The position numbers and the translations under genes are program-made. 64,000 nt of DNA, taken from Panicum virgatum. Taxonomy: Eukaryota; Streptophyta; Magnoliopsida; Poales; Poaceae. The DNA lies in the NCBI RefSeq assembly GCF_016808335.1, contig NC_053140.1:28514086-28578085 (forward strand), written 5' to 3'. The notes under the pieces are model-generated. The model had not been told where the DNA came from. It ran no database searches and worked only from the letters and a program-made list of their open reading frames with translations. Below are positions 24,215-35,052 of this stretch, in pieces (position 1 is the first letter of the stretch; the number at the start of each line of letters is the position of its first letter).

Positions 24215-26882
24215 ATGGCGCTCCGTCTCCTCCTGCTCCCCCTGCTCCTCCTCGCCGCCGCCGACGCGCTCACGCCGGACGGCCAGGCGCTGCTGGCGTT
24301 CAAGGCGGCCGTCGTCGAGGACCCCACGGGCGCGCTCGCCAACTGGGACGCCACCGCCGCGGACCCCTGCGCCTGGAACGGCGTCGCCTGCTCCTCCTCC
24401 CCCGCCGACGCCACCCAGCCCCGCCGCGTCGTCGCGCTCTCGCTCCCCAAGAAGCGCCTCCTTGCGGCGCTCCCGGCGGCGCCGCTCCCTTCCTCGCTGC
24501 GCCACCTCAACCTCCGCAGCAACCGCCTCTTCGGCCCCGTCCCGCCCGAGCTCGTCTCCGCCGCGCCCGCGCTCCAGAGCCTCGTCCTCTACGGGAACGC
24601 GCTCGACGGCCCGCTCCCCGACGAGCTCGGGTCCCTTCCCTTCCTCCAGATCCTCGACCTCTCCTCCAACGCCCTCAACGGCTCCCTCCCGCCCTCGATC
24701 CTCAAATGCCGCCACCTCCGCGCGCTCGCGCTCGCGCGGAACAACCTCACGGGCCCGCTCCCCGCCGGCTTCGGCGCCCAGCTCTCCGCGCTGGAGCGCC
24801 TCGACCTCTCCTTCAACGGCTTCTCCGGCGCCATCCCGGAGGACATGGGGAACCTCTCCAGGCTCCAGGGGACGGTCGACCTCTCGCACAACCACTTCTC
24901 CGGCCCAATCCCGCCGAGCCTCGGGAGGCTCCCCGAGAAGGTTTACATCGATCTCACCTACAACAACCTCTCCGGCCCGATCCCGCAGAACGGGGCGCTC
25001 GAGAACCGGGGGCCCACGGCGTTCGTCGGCAACCCAGGCCTCTGCGGGCCGCCGCTCAAGAACCCCTGCTCGCCGGACGCCATGCCGTCGTCCAACCCGC
25101 CCCTGCCCAACGAAGGGGACTCGTCCGCGGCCGGTGGCGGCAAGGGGAAGGGCAAAGGGCTGGGGAAGATTGCCATTGTGGCCATCGTGCTGAGTGATGT
25201 GGTGGGGATTTTGATCATTGCACTCCTCTTCTTCTACTGCTACTGGAGGGCTGTTTCATCCAAGGACAGGAAGGAACACAATGCGGCTGCCGGTTCTAAG
25301 GGGTCCAGGTGCGGAAAGGATTGTGGATGTTTCAGTAGGGATGAGTCCGGGACTTCATCCGAGCACGCCGAGCAGTACGATCTCGTGGCCTTGGACCAGC
25401 AAGTGCGGTTTGATCTGGATGAGCTGCTCAAGGCTTCAGCTTTTGTGCTGGGGAAGAGTGGGATTGGGATCGTGTATAAGGTGGTTCTTGAGGACGGGCT
25501 CACCATGGCCGTCCGGCGGCTTGGGGAGGGGGGATTGCAGAGGTTTAAGGAATTTCAGACCGAGGTTGAGGCTATTGGCAAGGTCTGGCATCCCAACATT
25601 GTTACCTTGAGAGCCTACTACTGGTCTTTTGATGAGAAGCTGCTGATATATGATTACATTCCTAACGGCAGCCTCTCTGCAGCAATTCATGGTATGTATT
25701 CTGTTCGGCAACTCACACTGATGAGATTTAACAATGACTTGGCAGTGTCCTCTTCCATTGATTCTACTGTTTCAAGAACAAGTAGTTATATATTTTCTTT
25801 CTTATCGTAGTTGTGTTTGTCAGGATCCTAGTATTGCCCGATTCCTAATTTAGTGCAATAGCTGCAGTATGATGGAAAATTGGTACGCGCTTGGCCGAAT
25901 TTTCAATTGTTTTGTTTTTTGTGATGGTAGTATGTCAAGATTCTGGAATTCAGTTCATACCAACTCCTTTATTTCTATAGGCTTGGAAGAGCTATTGTCT
26001 TTTTGTATAAGTTTGGTACAGTTTGGAATCTGGTATCTGTCAAAGGTTGACTTTCTGATATAACCTGTATAGATGTTTTCTTTACTCCGAAATTGAAGAT
26101 CGTGTGTTACTAATTGGAATAAAGATTGCTGGACTATGTTTTGAACTTGTAGTAGGACATGTGTGGTTGTTTTGAGCTAGTGTCGTGGGTGTTTGCTGAC
26201 TGCCAGCTCTGGCAAATTGCTATGGCTTTCAGGTAAACCTGGGACGATGATATTCACGCCATTGCCATGGGAGGCCCGATTGAACATCGTGAAGGGAGTC
26301 GCCAAGGGGATGTCTTTCTTGCATGAGTTCAGCCCCAAAAAGTATGTCCATGGGGACTTGAGGCCGAACAACGTTCTCCTTGGAACAAACATGGAGCCAT
26401 ACATCTCAGACTTCGGCCTCGGGCGGCTTGCAAACATCGCTGGAACATCACCTTTCACGCAATCAGATCGAGTCGGTCTAGAAAAGGCCCAGAGCCAACA
26501 ATCAGATGCCTCAGTGAGCCCTCTCATGAGCAAAGGGTCATGCTACCAAGCGCCCGAAGCACTGAAGACGCTGAAACCATCGCAGAAATGGGACGTCTAC
26601 TCCTACGGTGTGGTCTTGCTTGAAATGATCACTGGCAGATCGCCTGCGGTTCTCTTGGAGACCATGCAGATGGATCTCGTCCAGTGGGTCCAGTTCTGCA
26701 TTGAGGACAAGAAACCATCTGCCGACGTGCTCGATCCTTTCCTTGCCCGGGACTCGGAATGGGAGGATGAGATGATCGCAGTGCTGAAAGTCGCCCTCGC
26801 TTGTGTTCAGGCCAATCCTGAGAGGAGGCCATCGATGAGGCATGTAGCGGAGACCTTGGAGCGCCTTAATGGGTCAAGCTAG
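24215..26882 (+). CDS. ZAR1: LRR receptor-like kinase, ZAR1-like (two exons)
   Basis: Exon 1 (24215-25691) and exon 2 (26233-26882) join in frame (IHG then KPGTMIF) to give 708 residues, close to Arabidopsis ZAR1. Order: signal peptide (about 1-18), LRR N-terminal domain with [10 protein letters not shown], about seven leucine-rich repeats ([26 protein letters not shown]), Cys-pair cap [13 protein letters not shown], Gly/Lys-rich linker, one membrane helix (about 318-343) and an intracellular kinase domain (about 400-700). The kinase is atypical. The usual VAIK lysine is Arg434 (MAVRRL), and HRD is HGD (His532-Gly533-Asp534), but Asp534 and the DFG (Asp552) remain. In Arabidopsis ZAR1 is linked to zygote division asymmetry; a role here is inferred by similarity only. 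The start is the only ATG preceding a signal peptide in this very GC-rich exon. Confidence 0.94.
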
Positions 26883-27984
26883 AAATTGCTATACCAACAA
26901 CTGGTGGTGATTTTGGATGGATACGACCATTGTACAGCTCAATTGTGGCACAAAGATTAGGGGAGGAGGGCATGAAGCTGCACTAGCGTACTCCGGTATG
27001 TAACATTATCATTTCCATAGTGCCACAGATTGTACTGGCTGTTACATGTTAGGTAGTAGCTAGCTCAGATAACTAGTTTGCTGTATTTGAGATGGGACTT
27101 CCTTGTGCTTGCTCAGTAGTCACATTGTGGGGGCGAGTTAGTTTAACTCTTTTTAATCTTTGCTCTCTGTTATGAGTGAACAACATCTTGTAGTGGCATA
27201 TGAATCTTGCTTGACCATTTGGGCCGTGCTTGTTATGTGTTTGAATCTTGCTCAGTAGTCAGGGGGGAATATTATGGAAAGAGCTAAAGTGATAGTGGAT
27301 AAACGTGGTATTCCACAGGTGATATGCTTCCTTTTGATCCCCAACAAAAGGTTTTGCATGGGCCTTTTCCCATGGAAAGCCATGTGGCACCGGCTTGCAT
27401 TTCTAGCATGAAAGGGCTATGCGATCTGGCTGGCCGCTGGCATGCTCTGCTCACTCTTTGGTTGGGACTGCTACTGGTCTTCGGTGTCCCTTTCCTACTG
27501 AAGACAGGCCTTGTGCGTTCGCATGGCAGTTACAGTTTCTGTGACCAGACCAGCGATTCTATTATACGTCCAGCATCACCACACCACCAGTGACTCAGTG
27601 AGCAGTGATCACGCGGAGGATAACCATAATCTGATGGTGCTGGTGCAGTGTGGAATGGTGGTGGCTGCGGCCGCTGTCGGCCGGAGTTTGTTGTGGATGT
27701 GGGCCGTGGAACGTGCCATGCATCATGAATGGAAGGCACTGCAGCCTGGTCCTGCTTGTACTCGGTTGGGTGTTGCATTGCATTCACTGATTCCCACCAA
27801 AAATCGGTTGGGTGTAGCACAGCTGAGCACAGCCATTGATGCTACCACTGCCATACGGATTGCGGAGTCCGTTGACCTTCATCATATATCAAAAGATTTA
27901 GCGCCATTTTTACTGACTATTGTTTTTCTTTTTTTAACCAAAAATCAAAAGATTGCCCTAACCATGTCCGTAGTTCAACTTTGT
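26883..27984. other. 3' flank of the receptor kinase gene, no further gene recognised
   Basis: This stretch probably includes the 3' UTR. Frames of 89 codons (27324-27593) and 166 codons (27511-28011) exist on the + strand, but neither has a recognisable domain, and the longer one runs into repeated AGCCCTCGTTTGGCAG units. I do not call them genes. Confidence 0.5.
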
Positions 27985-28195
27985 AGTAAGCCCTCGTTTG
28001 GCAGTTTGTAGCAAGCCCTCGTTTGGCAGGGCTCCTCCTTCGGACTCCTCCATAGGAGCTGGAGCCGTTTTGGAGGAGTGGACTTCTCTATTTTTCGCAG
28101 TTTCGGAGGAGTGGGCTTCTTTATTTTTTTACTATAAACGGTTCCTTATACAAAATGTTGGGTAGAGCTTCTCGTGGAGCCGGAGCTAGGTAGAA
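27985..28195. repeat. Partial MITE-like sequence with duplicated end
   Basis: AGCCCTCGTTTGGCAG occurs twice in a row (near 27990 and 28012). It is followed by a sequence rich in GGAGCC and GGAGTGG motifs, like one end of the grass MITEs that start with a CGTTTGGCA terminus. No matching inverted end was found, so it is probably truncated. Confidence 0.4.
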
Positions 28196-28199
28196 TTCA

Positions 28200-29960
28200 A
28201 ACTGGATCTAAATGAGATGGATAATAAGGACACCTAGCATGAGTACATGAGTGCACCGTGGGCACGGCCGGTGGCCAGATCCACGTTGGAGTTGGCCGGA
28301 TCCGCTCGGATAGCGGTCGGATCTGTGCTCTTCGAGCATTCCTGGTGATGGCTTCTTCGTCGTCAGCGGGGACTTGGCGGCAACGCTCGCCCCCCGGCAT
28401 AGTGGTGGCATCATCGTCCCGGCGGCCTGACGCCGGTCCTGGCTATAGCTCGTCGGTTGTCGGTCGGCTTCCTCTCCCGCAAGAGGGGTCGTAGGCCCCC
28501 CTGCCAAGCGGCTTTTCCTCCGTCGCGTCTTGCGGCATGAGGGTGCTCCAGGCCCGGCTCCAGTGGCCACCGACTGTGAGGTGCGGGTGGCCGGCAAGGT
28601 CTTTGCGGAGGTGCTTCGGCGGCGTTGTGGTGGCGTGGCCGGCAGTGGCTTGCTCGGGTGCATGTCAACGGCACTGTGGTGGTGTCCTAACTGTAGCCAA
28701 GCGTAGGTGGGTTATATTAGCTGCGCCATGATGGCTTAGCTGACTGTATTAGCCCCTTCTTCGCAACGCCGGGTCCGTGGGTTGGCTATGCTCTAACCGC
28801 TTCATCGTAGATAGGCCGGTTGAAGTTAAGATGAAAGTCTGGATGGCGACGTCTACGGGTGTCTGCTTCCTCGTTGGAGGCATCATCTCTAGTCCTCACC
28901 GCCCTTTGAGAATGCGGATGAAAATCCAACCCTTCTTAGGCGATGTCAACAGCACTTCTAGTCTAGTGCCCTTCCTGAAGGCGACATTGAGCATTCTCTA
29001 GCATGGTGGATTCGGCATGCGTCGCTTAGCTGTGACAGGGAGTTTTTTTTCCTTCTCTCTTTCCCTTCTTTCTCAATAAAGTGAAAATACAAAAAAGAAG
29101 GTAGCAAGTGGTGGTGGCGAGACCGGCTAGTGTGGCTGTGTCTGAGTAGCGTGGAGTGTTATTGTGCAGCTTTAGGCCCGGTCCTCAGATTTCTGGGGCC
29201 CGGGGCGAAACTAAAGATCGGGGCCATTCTAGGTGTAGATCGTGAAATCGTTAATTATTGATTAATATATATAAATCTTATCCCGGCGGCGTCAGAGACC
29301 TTGCGGTCATCATTATGTATTTATGTCGATCACTGCGTGCCGCGATCAGCCGTCGGCGGTGGCGCCGGCAGGCCGCATCAGCAGCGAAACGGATATCTTG
29401 AGCTTGTTCGCGACATGCAAGCTCAGCCTCCCGTCCGGGGACGACGCCAGGGGGAGGGGGGAGATTGGAGACTTTGCAATTCTGGGGCAGGGCGTGCTTC
29501 GGGAGTTCGAATGCTCGATCGACCCTTGCCATCGCCGTCCGGACGTCGTAAGTGCTATCTTGTGACTCGCGTAAGGGGCGACAGATCAAGAAACCAACAC
29601 GAACGGACGGTGATCGCGGAGACGAGGGGCACGCATCGTTTATTCGCTCGGGCTCTACATGTGTATATGCAGCGGCATGACAGCGGAGCCCATTGACCCG
29701 GGGGCCTACGCGGCCACCCCGCTCGCCAACACCACCCCCCCCTCCCCCGGCGTATGCGGCTTGTGTCGATGTCCCAATCCGACTAGCCAGAGTTATTGTG
29801 AATCGTGTCAATGTCTCAATCTGTCCGAAAGTTGAGTTGAGTTAGCATGTGTTGATATTCCAATTCAATCTATTCGTGTTGTTTTTCTTCCATTTGTTGT
29901 ATTGTCTAGTCTAGACTTCATCTTTTTTTTAATACTTGGCAACTCTGGTGTCAGGTTAGT
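28200..29960. other. Unassigned GC-rich sequence, possibly retroposed, with a transposon-end-like motif
   Basis: From 28200 to 29090 a GC-rich stretch passes into a T-rich and then A-rich tail with CAATAAAGTG near 29070, as in the 3' end of a retroposed transcript or LINE. No coding frame is recognisable. Near 29170 the phrase GGCCCGGTCCTCAG with GGGGCCCGGGGCGAA resembles an end of a grass hAT-type element, but no partner end was found. Frames on both strands from 29278 to 29811 have no protein-like character. Confidence 0.3.
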
Positions 29961-30236
29961 TTAAAAAATTAAGTGCACCGTGGACACGTCGTGCATGGTT
30001 TACGACAACAGATGGAGAGCTTTCGTAGGACAAATGATGAGTGTCGCCGGCCGTAGCTTCAAGCCTTGTCGGGGCTCCAACTTTTGCTTGCGGACGCACT
30101 GTTTCGACACATGGACTCATGGAGGCATGATTGCAATGGCCACACACATTCATGCCTGGCCGATTGGAAATTGGTACCAAGGCCAAGTGTCGGTGTAGTC
30201 CTCGGGCCCCTGGTGTGGCTTGATCTAGACGCATCA

Positions 30237-30574
30237 GGGCAGTCCCAACTCTCCACCTCAACTGGTGTCTATAAAATTAATTGCACCGCCACGTAAGCAA
30301 AAATATAAGATGGCAAGTGAATTAATAAGGAGAGAGAAGAAAATAGAAAGACATGGTTTCTCATGTACGAAATGGTGTTTTCATATGCATCAACGAATGA
30401 GGAAACTCGAGATCCAGTGTCGGGGGCGAGGGTAGTTTCTTCCCTACACGTTTAGTGGACCCCACTAGCTGGAAAGGTGGTCTAGCAACTTCCAGCGCAG
30501 TTTTTTGAGATAGTTTTTTTTTGTGGCGTGGCATCATAGACACTACATATGGACACTTTGAGTTGGAACTGCCC
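30237..30574. mobile_element. Tourist-like MITE with TCA target duplication
   Basis: The 338-bp element has terminal inverted repeats GGGCAGTCCCAACTC at the left and GAGTTGGAACTGCCC at the right (one mismatch). It is flanked on both sides by the triplet TCA (30234-30236 and 30575-30577). The 3-bp TNA duplication and GGGCA terminus fit PIF/Harbinger-derived MITEs. The interior is non-coding. Confidence 0.85.
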
Positions 30575-31550
30575 TCAATGGCGGTCGAGAATCTGCTGCC
30601 TGCCCATCTCCTCCCTACACGTGTCCAACTATCCAGAGACGATGTTGACTCCCTGCCCCATAAGAGACTTCTGGTGGGAGTGATAGGCGACTGGGAGAGA
30701 TCCGCTCTCTCTCACAAGACTCAGGTCGGGTCAGGCGCCGGGGAACGTCGGCTCACCGGTGGCGACGCGCCGGTTTCCGCCGCCCCCATGGTGGACGAGG
30801 ATAGAAATGAGCACCATCATAATCTTTTTTTAGAGACACCACCGTTTTAGTACGGTAATTTTCTTGGAGCCAAATTAGCTGAGAACAGTCTTGAAATCTA
30901 AATTTTGCTACAAACCACTAAAACATTGTCTTTGCAAAATGACATTAGAAATCTATGACAATTTGCTATAGGACCACTGAATTGACTATCTTATCCATTG
31001 CCTGCTCCTCTGATCTCTTAAAGGCACCTCTGATCTCTCCTCCAACTTGAATCGCTCTTGGCTCCTAGCGTGAAGGCAAGAAACAAATCAGTGCTGGCAC
31101 CGAACGTGTCCATTAGGCTGTCTGTGCTCATGGTACTCTATATCCATTCTCTAAAAAGAATATTCTATCCTGACCATCGAGATTCTCTCCTCTATATCCA
31201 ATTCTCCCGCAACCATCCATCCTCTATATCTCTCCACTATACCAACTACAAGCCGCGGGACCCACATGTTAGATTTTTTTATTTTTCTTACCCCCGCCCT
31301 ACCCCCTCCCATTATCTCTCTCCCCACCTCCAGTGCATCAGTCGCTACCTTTCCCGGTGCCGCGCCTACATCCCTCCCTGGCACCTCCCTCCATCGCCGG
31401 CACCCCTCCTCCTTCCACCTCCCTCGCCGGCGCTCCTCCTCCCTCCTCCCTCCGCTCTCGCCCACGCCGGCTGCCGCTCCCGCGCTTCCCTCAATCCTCC
31501 GTTTGCCCTCAGCCCCTTCTGCCTCCTCTGCTCGTGCATGTGTCGGTCGC

Positions 31551-34500
31551 TAAAGCGCCCCGACCCGAAGATCAAGGCTAAACCATGTATTATTTACCGA
31601 ATTAAGTCACCAGCACAATACATGTTACATCAAGTGGAGTCCAGAGTCATACAGAGCTTTATTTAACACGTACATGAGGAGTAAAGTGACAACATAAAGC
31701 TACATAGAACAACCATAAGATAACAACTAGCATAACGACATGCAGGACTAGCTCTTCATCCATCACGGCTCCACTCGAAAAGCTTGGGTGCAGACACAAT
31801 CTACTCGCAGTCTTCTGGCACAAAGTCAGGATCCTCTGGAGAAAAATCAACAAGGGTTGAGTACAAGAGTACTCAGCAAGTTCCACCTCACCCTACGGGA
31901 GGGGAATGACATGTACGACGCACATTAAGCACAATGCATTAGCAATGCAACTCATGGTATGCAACTCTTCCCGACACAACCCACAGTAGGTAGCTCACTA
32001 GTTGTCAGGACCACACCGTAGCCTGTCCATACCGTGGACACGGACCATTCGAATAGGTTATACACTCTGCAGAGGTCGTACACTGTACCTACACGCTCGA
32101 CTGCCCGAACGGACAACCGACATAGCCGACACCCAGCCGTGGTCACGCCCCAGCCCGGCCGCACAAACCCTCGGGCCCTGACCCCAATGGTCCATACCCG
32201 TAAACCATCCCTGCGACCATCAGGCTAACCAGTGGGATTAGGCTAAGTCCGGCCCATACCGGAACCTGTGGTCGTACTAAAGTAAGCTAGGTGAGATGTC
32301 AAAACAACTCGGTCCTTATGGTTCACCAGGGCAGCAACCATCCCTCAACATGTCAACTCGAGCCTACCACCACGGTAGCACTCACCTGCCAGTCTACCAC
32401 CACGGTAGCGCTGGCTCCAGCATACCCAGCTGCCCTAGCCTCAGCCAAAACCCTTCATATCCTAGTCTCAACTCTGGATATGCATAACTACTCATATGCA
32501 TGTATGAGCACACTCAATCACTCAAGTACCAGTATATGTAATCGATCCTAAACCAGGGCTACAACTAGACGTCCTCACATGGATGCAACCGCTCACGTAG
32601 GGGTCGATGAAACTTGCCTTCGCTTACGTACGCGTCGGCGGCGGCAGCTTCCTGCTCGCGGTACGGGTCTTCTGGCTCCGGCTCGCGGTACTGGCCTTCG
32701 TACTCCTTGGCAGGCTCCTCCTCGGTCACTCCGTGATCTACGGGCGAAAACGGCTCAACCGGCAAACAAACACAAGCAAGCTATAAAATAAGCTCAAATA
32801 GAGATGAAAATAGGAGGAATAGATAGTATATGATTTGAGGAGAGGTTAGGAAAAAGAGTTACGTGAAAAGGAGTTGATATGAAGGAGATATTGAGTTTAC
32901 AGTATTGGTTGGTATTCAATTCTGAAAATAGAATGATTTGGATTAAGTGCTCACGGCCTGATGGGTGTTTTGGGCCTTTATTAGTATTGCGGAGTTAATG
33001 GTCGGGGAGCTGCCTGCCATCTCACCTTGGCGCGGAACAGCTTGAGGAAGAGGGTCAGCTGTTGGGGCTTCGTCTCGTGAGTGAGCTGGGCTCGTGAGGA
33101 GTGGTTCAGCTAGCGGAGCGAAGCAGCTCAGTGTGCTTGGGCTGATGATGGGGCTCGTCACGGCCTCGCTTCTTTTATAGGCGAGGAGAGCAGCAGCGGC
33201 GTCGCGCAGGGACGGGTGACGGCGTGGGCTGTGGCAGCTCATCGTCAACGCGAACAGTGGCAGCACTGAAGGCGCAAGCGTCGAGGAGGCAAAGCCGGCG
33301 AGGACGCTGCAGCAGCGTGGGCGAGGTGGGGATGCGGAGGTGGGCGGCACGGCGTGGTGCCGATGGCGGTACGCGTGCGCGAGCGAGAGCGAGCGCGGGT
33401 GAGGACGGTAGGGAGGGCGCGTCGGGCTTCTTTTATAGACGAGGTGAGGCGGTTCGCGCGGCGGAGAAAAAAATCTCGGCCGGCACTGTGCGCGACGACC
33501 CCGATTTATGGCGAGGTGAGTGCCGCCATATTTGCATGACGGGTTATTTAATATTGTGAGCACTCTTGCCGGCTTCCAAGAAATGGAGTGAGTGCTGCCA
33601 TGACGGGTCATTTCAAGGTCAATGGTGTGGGTACTCTATGGCTTCCAGGGGATGATGAAGTTATGGCGAAGGAGGTAGGCGCTGTCATGATTGTCTGGGA
33701 ATTATGGCATGGTACGGTGATTTGAGAGACTTCTATGGAAAGAGACGAGATGATTTTTGTCGTAGGTGCAATCATGCGTATGCTAGTTACTGAAGGGAAC
33801 GAATATACTAACACAAGGCAAGAGTATAAAATAGTTTGCCTAGTAGTTATGTAATACCTCATATAACATTAGTATTATTTTACGTTACTAGTTTAATTGC
33901 AACATAAGTTTTATTTTAGTGATTGTTGGAAATTGAGGTGGCCCTAATACCCACTAAGTTGAGGATCTACCCCTATGAAATACCAACTCACTTCAGAGTC
34001 GGTCAGCTTCTAGTTACTTAGTGTACCGGGTCCTTTTGACGGCAGAGCCGCCTTTTGCTTCCGGGAGGCATAGCCTACCAACAGATGAAGCTAGCTTCCG
34101 GGTGACAGAGCCAACCTTCGATGGATCACAACTTATACACTAAGTACTTAAGTTTAACCGGGAGACTAACACTTATAAAGACACTTACCTTATTGGAGCA
34201 ACAAAGTTACAAAGGAACACACACCTTTAAGTGGCTAGCCTAGCACTCACCCTTCTTGCCCTACCACAACTCATCTACCTTGCTCATGGATGGATGCCAT
34301 GGCAAGGAGGGGGGCTCTATTTATAGGTCAAGGGGAGCCATGGTATTAGGACAAGTGTCCCCCTTCTAGAGAATTCCAAAATATTCTAATATTTTTAAAA
34401 TTTTACTTATTACTAATTCTAGAGTACTCCATGGAAAATATCACACTCTTACTTAGTGGAGAATGTTTGGGGGAGACGAAAGAGGCGCACGGGAATCAAA

Positions 34501-35028
34501 CGGAAAAGTGATGGGAGGATGGCGAGAGGGTGTTTGCGAAATGGACTGAGCGGCGGGCGGGCATTTTTTTGTAAAATTAGCCCACCTTTCTCCCTAGTCA
34601 TCGGATGGAGATCCTAAGGTCTTGATCAAAAGTTTGCATAGTTTGCACCACAGGCTAGTTTCCATAGCATATGCTCCCCACTTATAAAGACACTTACCTT
34701 ATTGGAGAATAAAGTTACAAAGAAACACACACCTTTAAGTGGCTAGCCTAGCACTCACCCTTCTATCCCTACCACAACTCATCTACCTTGCTCATGGATG
34801 GATGCCATGGCAAGGAGGGGGGCTCTATTTATAGGTCAAGGGGAGCCATGGTATTTGGACAAGTGTCCCCCTTCTAGAGAATTCCAAAATATTCTAACAT
34901 TTTCAAAATTTTACTTATTACTAATTCTAGAGTACTCAATGGAAAATATCTCACTCTTGCTTAGTGGAGAATGTTCTAGAGGGTTGCCTTGCATTTCTTT
35001 CAATAGTGATGAAAACTGGGATGTTACA
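31551..35028 (-). repeat. 3' LTR of the gypsy element, with an internal duplication
   Basis: It is 3478 bp against 3043 bp for the 5' LTR. On the - strand it starts TGTAACATCCC. The extra length comes mainly from a duplicated segment: 34172-34467 and 34679-34975 are near copies separated by about 211 bp of sequence absent from the other LTR. Both copies carry the TATA-like element, so this LTR has two. Long open frames seen here (for example 32943-33611) lie in LTR sequence and are not genes. Confidence 0.9.
34172..34975 (-). repeat. Duplicated promoter-proximal segment in the gypsy 3' LTR
   Basis: Copies of about 296 bp start at 34172 and 34679, a shift of 507 bp. Each includes TATTTATA (34318-34325 and 34826-34833), which reads TATAAATA on the element's coding strand. 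The spacer 34468-34678 has no match elsewhere in this window that I can see. Confidence 0.85.
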
Positions 35029-35052
35029 AACCTACCCCACTTAGGTTGAATC

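Noticed and set aside
27511..28011. 166-codon + strand frame downstream of the receptor kinase
   Set aside because: No recognisable domain, unusual composition, and its end lies in a duplicated MITE-like unit.
29278..29811. Overlapping frames of 177 (-) and 131 (+) codons
   Set aside because: GC-rich DNA open on both strands; neither product looks protein-like. A nearby phrase resembles a hAT end, but no partner end was found.
30237..30574. Small gene or miRNA precursor
   Set aside because: The inverted ends and TCA duplication explain the structure as a MITE; only about 15 bp pair at the ends, too little for a convincing miRNA hairpin.
31058..31666. 202-codon + strand frame crossing 31551
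   Set aside because: It crosses the left border of the gypsy element and so joins unrelated sequences.
32943..33611. 222-codon - strand frame, and similar frames at 42176-42873
   Set aside because: They lie in the two gypsy LTRs at equivalent positions, differ by frameshifting indels between the copies, and have low-complexity composition.
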